DNA of 5,708 nt, taken from NCBI GenBank assembly GCA_964353455.1, contig CAYGWP010000527.1, forward strand, positions 1 through 5,708. Direction: 5' to 3'. The stretch comes from CAYGWP01 sp964353455 (GTDB taxonomy: Bacteria; Planctomycetota; Phycisphaerae; FEN-1346). The translations under genes were made by a program, and so were the position numbers. Below the pieces are notes generated by a model that worked only from the letters and a program-made list of their open reading frames with translations, searched no databases and had not been told where the DNA came from. Shown in pieces: positions 5,272-5,708 of the stretch; within the stretch, counting starts at the first letter, position 1, and every line of letters starts with the position of its first letter.

Positions 5272-5708
5272 ATGGCAAACAAGTTGCCACACGACTGGTT
5301 CCGTGATCCGCTCCGCGGGATGCCGGCGCGGTCGCTCCTGCTGGCCACGGGGAACGTGACGTCCGAAGACATGGGCAAGCCGTTCGTGGGCCTGGTGTCG
5401 AGTTTTACGGACCTCATTCCCGGCCACGCCCACATGCGGCGGCTGGAGCGGGCGATCGAGCACGGCGTGTTCGCGGGCGGCGGCGTGGCATGGCTGTTCT
5501 CGGTGCCCGGCATCTGCGACGGGGTGGCGATGGGCCACGAGGGGATGCACTATAGCCTGCCGAGCCGCGAACTTATCGCCGATATGATCGAGTCGATCTG
5601 CGAGGCGCACCGCCTCGACGGCGTGGTGCTTTTGACCAACTGCGATAAAATAACGCCCGGGATGATTATGGGCGCCGCCCGCATTGATATCCCCGCCATC
5701 GTCGTTAC
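5272..5708 (+). CDS. ilvD: IlvD/Edd-family dehydratase, probably dihydroxy-acid dehydratase, N-terminal part
   Basis: The 145 visible codons cover about a quarter of a protein of roughly 560 aa; the rest lies beyond the window. The start ATG has AAAGGTG 5 nt upstream. An in-frame ATG at 5248 would add 8 residues but lies inside a hairpin and has no ribosome site. The enzyme dehydrates 2,3-dihydroxy acids to 2-keto acids in valine, isoleucine and leucine synthesis, using an Fe-S cluster. Visible signatures are SSFTDLIPGHAHM (43-55), GICDGVAMGHEGMHYSLPSRE (within 80-100) and TNCDKITPGM (122-131). By homology, C124 is a cluster ligand, D125 binds Mg and K126 is the carbamylated lysine. The PGHAH segment has Gly51 where the plant and mycobacterial [2Fe-2S] enzymes have Cys (PCN), so this is the E. 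coli and archaeal type. The segment FSVPGICDG replaces the common FNTIAICDG, so a related sugar-acid dehydratase cannot be excluded. Confidence 0.88.
   Translation, partial: MANKLPHDWFRDPLRGMPARSLLLATGNVTSEDMGKPFVGLVSSFTDLIPGHAHMRRLERAIEHGVFAGGGVAWLFSVPGICDGVAMGHEGMHYSLPSRELIADMIESICEAHRLDGVVLLTNCDKITPGMIMGAARIDIPAIVV

Noticed and set aside
5401..5436. Loss of the first Fe-S cysteine in the IlvD-like protein
   Set aside because: The Gly in PGHAH is the normal residue in the E. coli and archaeal class; only the plant and mycobacterial [2Fe-2S] class has Cys there.
1..5708. CRISPR array, tRNA, insertion sequence or toxin-antitoxin/defence genes
   Set aside because: No regularly spaced repeats, cloverleaf, transposase motifs or toxin-antitoxin-like pairs were seen on either strand.

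Overview
The window is high-GC bacterial DNA, dense in genes, with five recognisable protein genes, one candidate small gene and well-formed sigma70-type promoters. The style suggests Planctomycetota or a relative, perhaps a metagenome-assembled genome: a Tat-exported lipoprotein beside a Gfo/Idh/MocA oxidoreductase and a cupin, a TypA with a diverged C-terminal loop, and many short palindromic intergenic repeats. This is an inference from gene style, not from a marker gene.

Left part (1-2100, all minus strand, transcribed right to left): a likely operon of a 149-aa single-domain cupin, a 386-aa Gfo/Idh/MocA-family oxidoreductase and a Tat-dependent lipoprotein cut off by the window edge. A good promoter (TTGACG-17-CAGAAT) lies upstream of the cupin. 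Both gene junctions carry the same 8-bp hairpin unit. The set looks like a carbohydrate or polyol metabolism module, but the substrate cannot be read from the sequence.

Middle (1973-2921): a 369-bp intergenic region holds the operon promoter, a GC-rich hairpin in the 5' leader, two inverted copies of a palindromic repeat (a REPIN-like unit) and a strong hairpin just downstream of bfr. Next comes bacterioferritin (bfr, minus), with all ferroxidase ligands and the haem methionine present, under its own TTGACG-17-TAAAAC promoter.

Right part (2922-5708): typA/bipA (ribosome-associated translational GTPase, minus), preceded by a possible 43-aa small gene whose start lies only a few bases after a strong promoter. 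Facing it, on the plus strand, is the start of an IlvD/Edd-family dehydratase, most likely dihydroxy-acid dehydratase, which runs off the window. The two transcription units diverge from promoters whose -35 boxes are 33 bp apart. The ilvD side has a leader of about 200 nt with several hairpins and a possible alternative helix.

I see no CRISPR array, tRNA, rRNA, insertion sequence or defence system. The most unusual content is non-coding: the repeated intercistronic hairpin, the REPIN-like doublet with a compensatory base-pair swap, and the divergent typA/ilvD control region with its structured leader.
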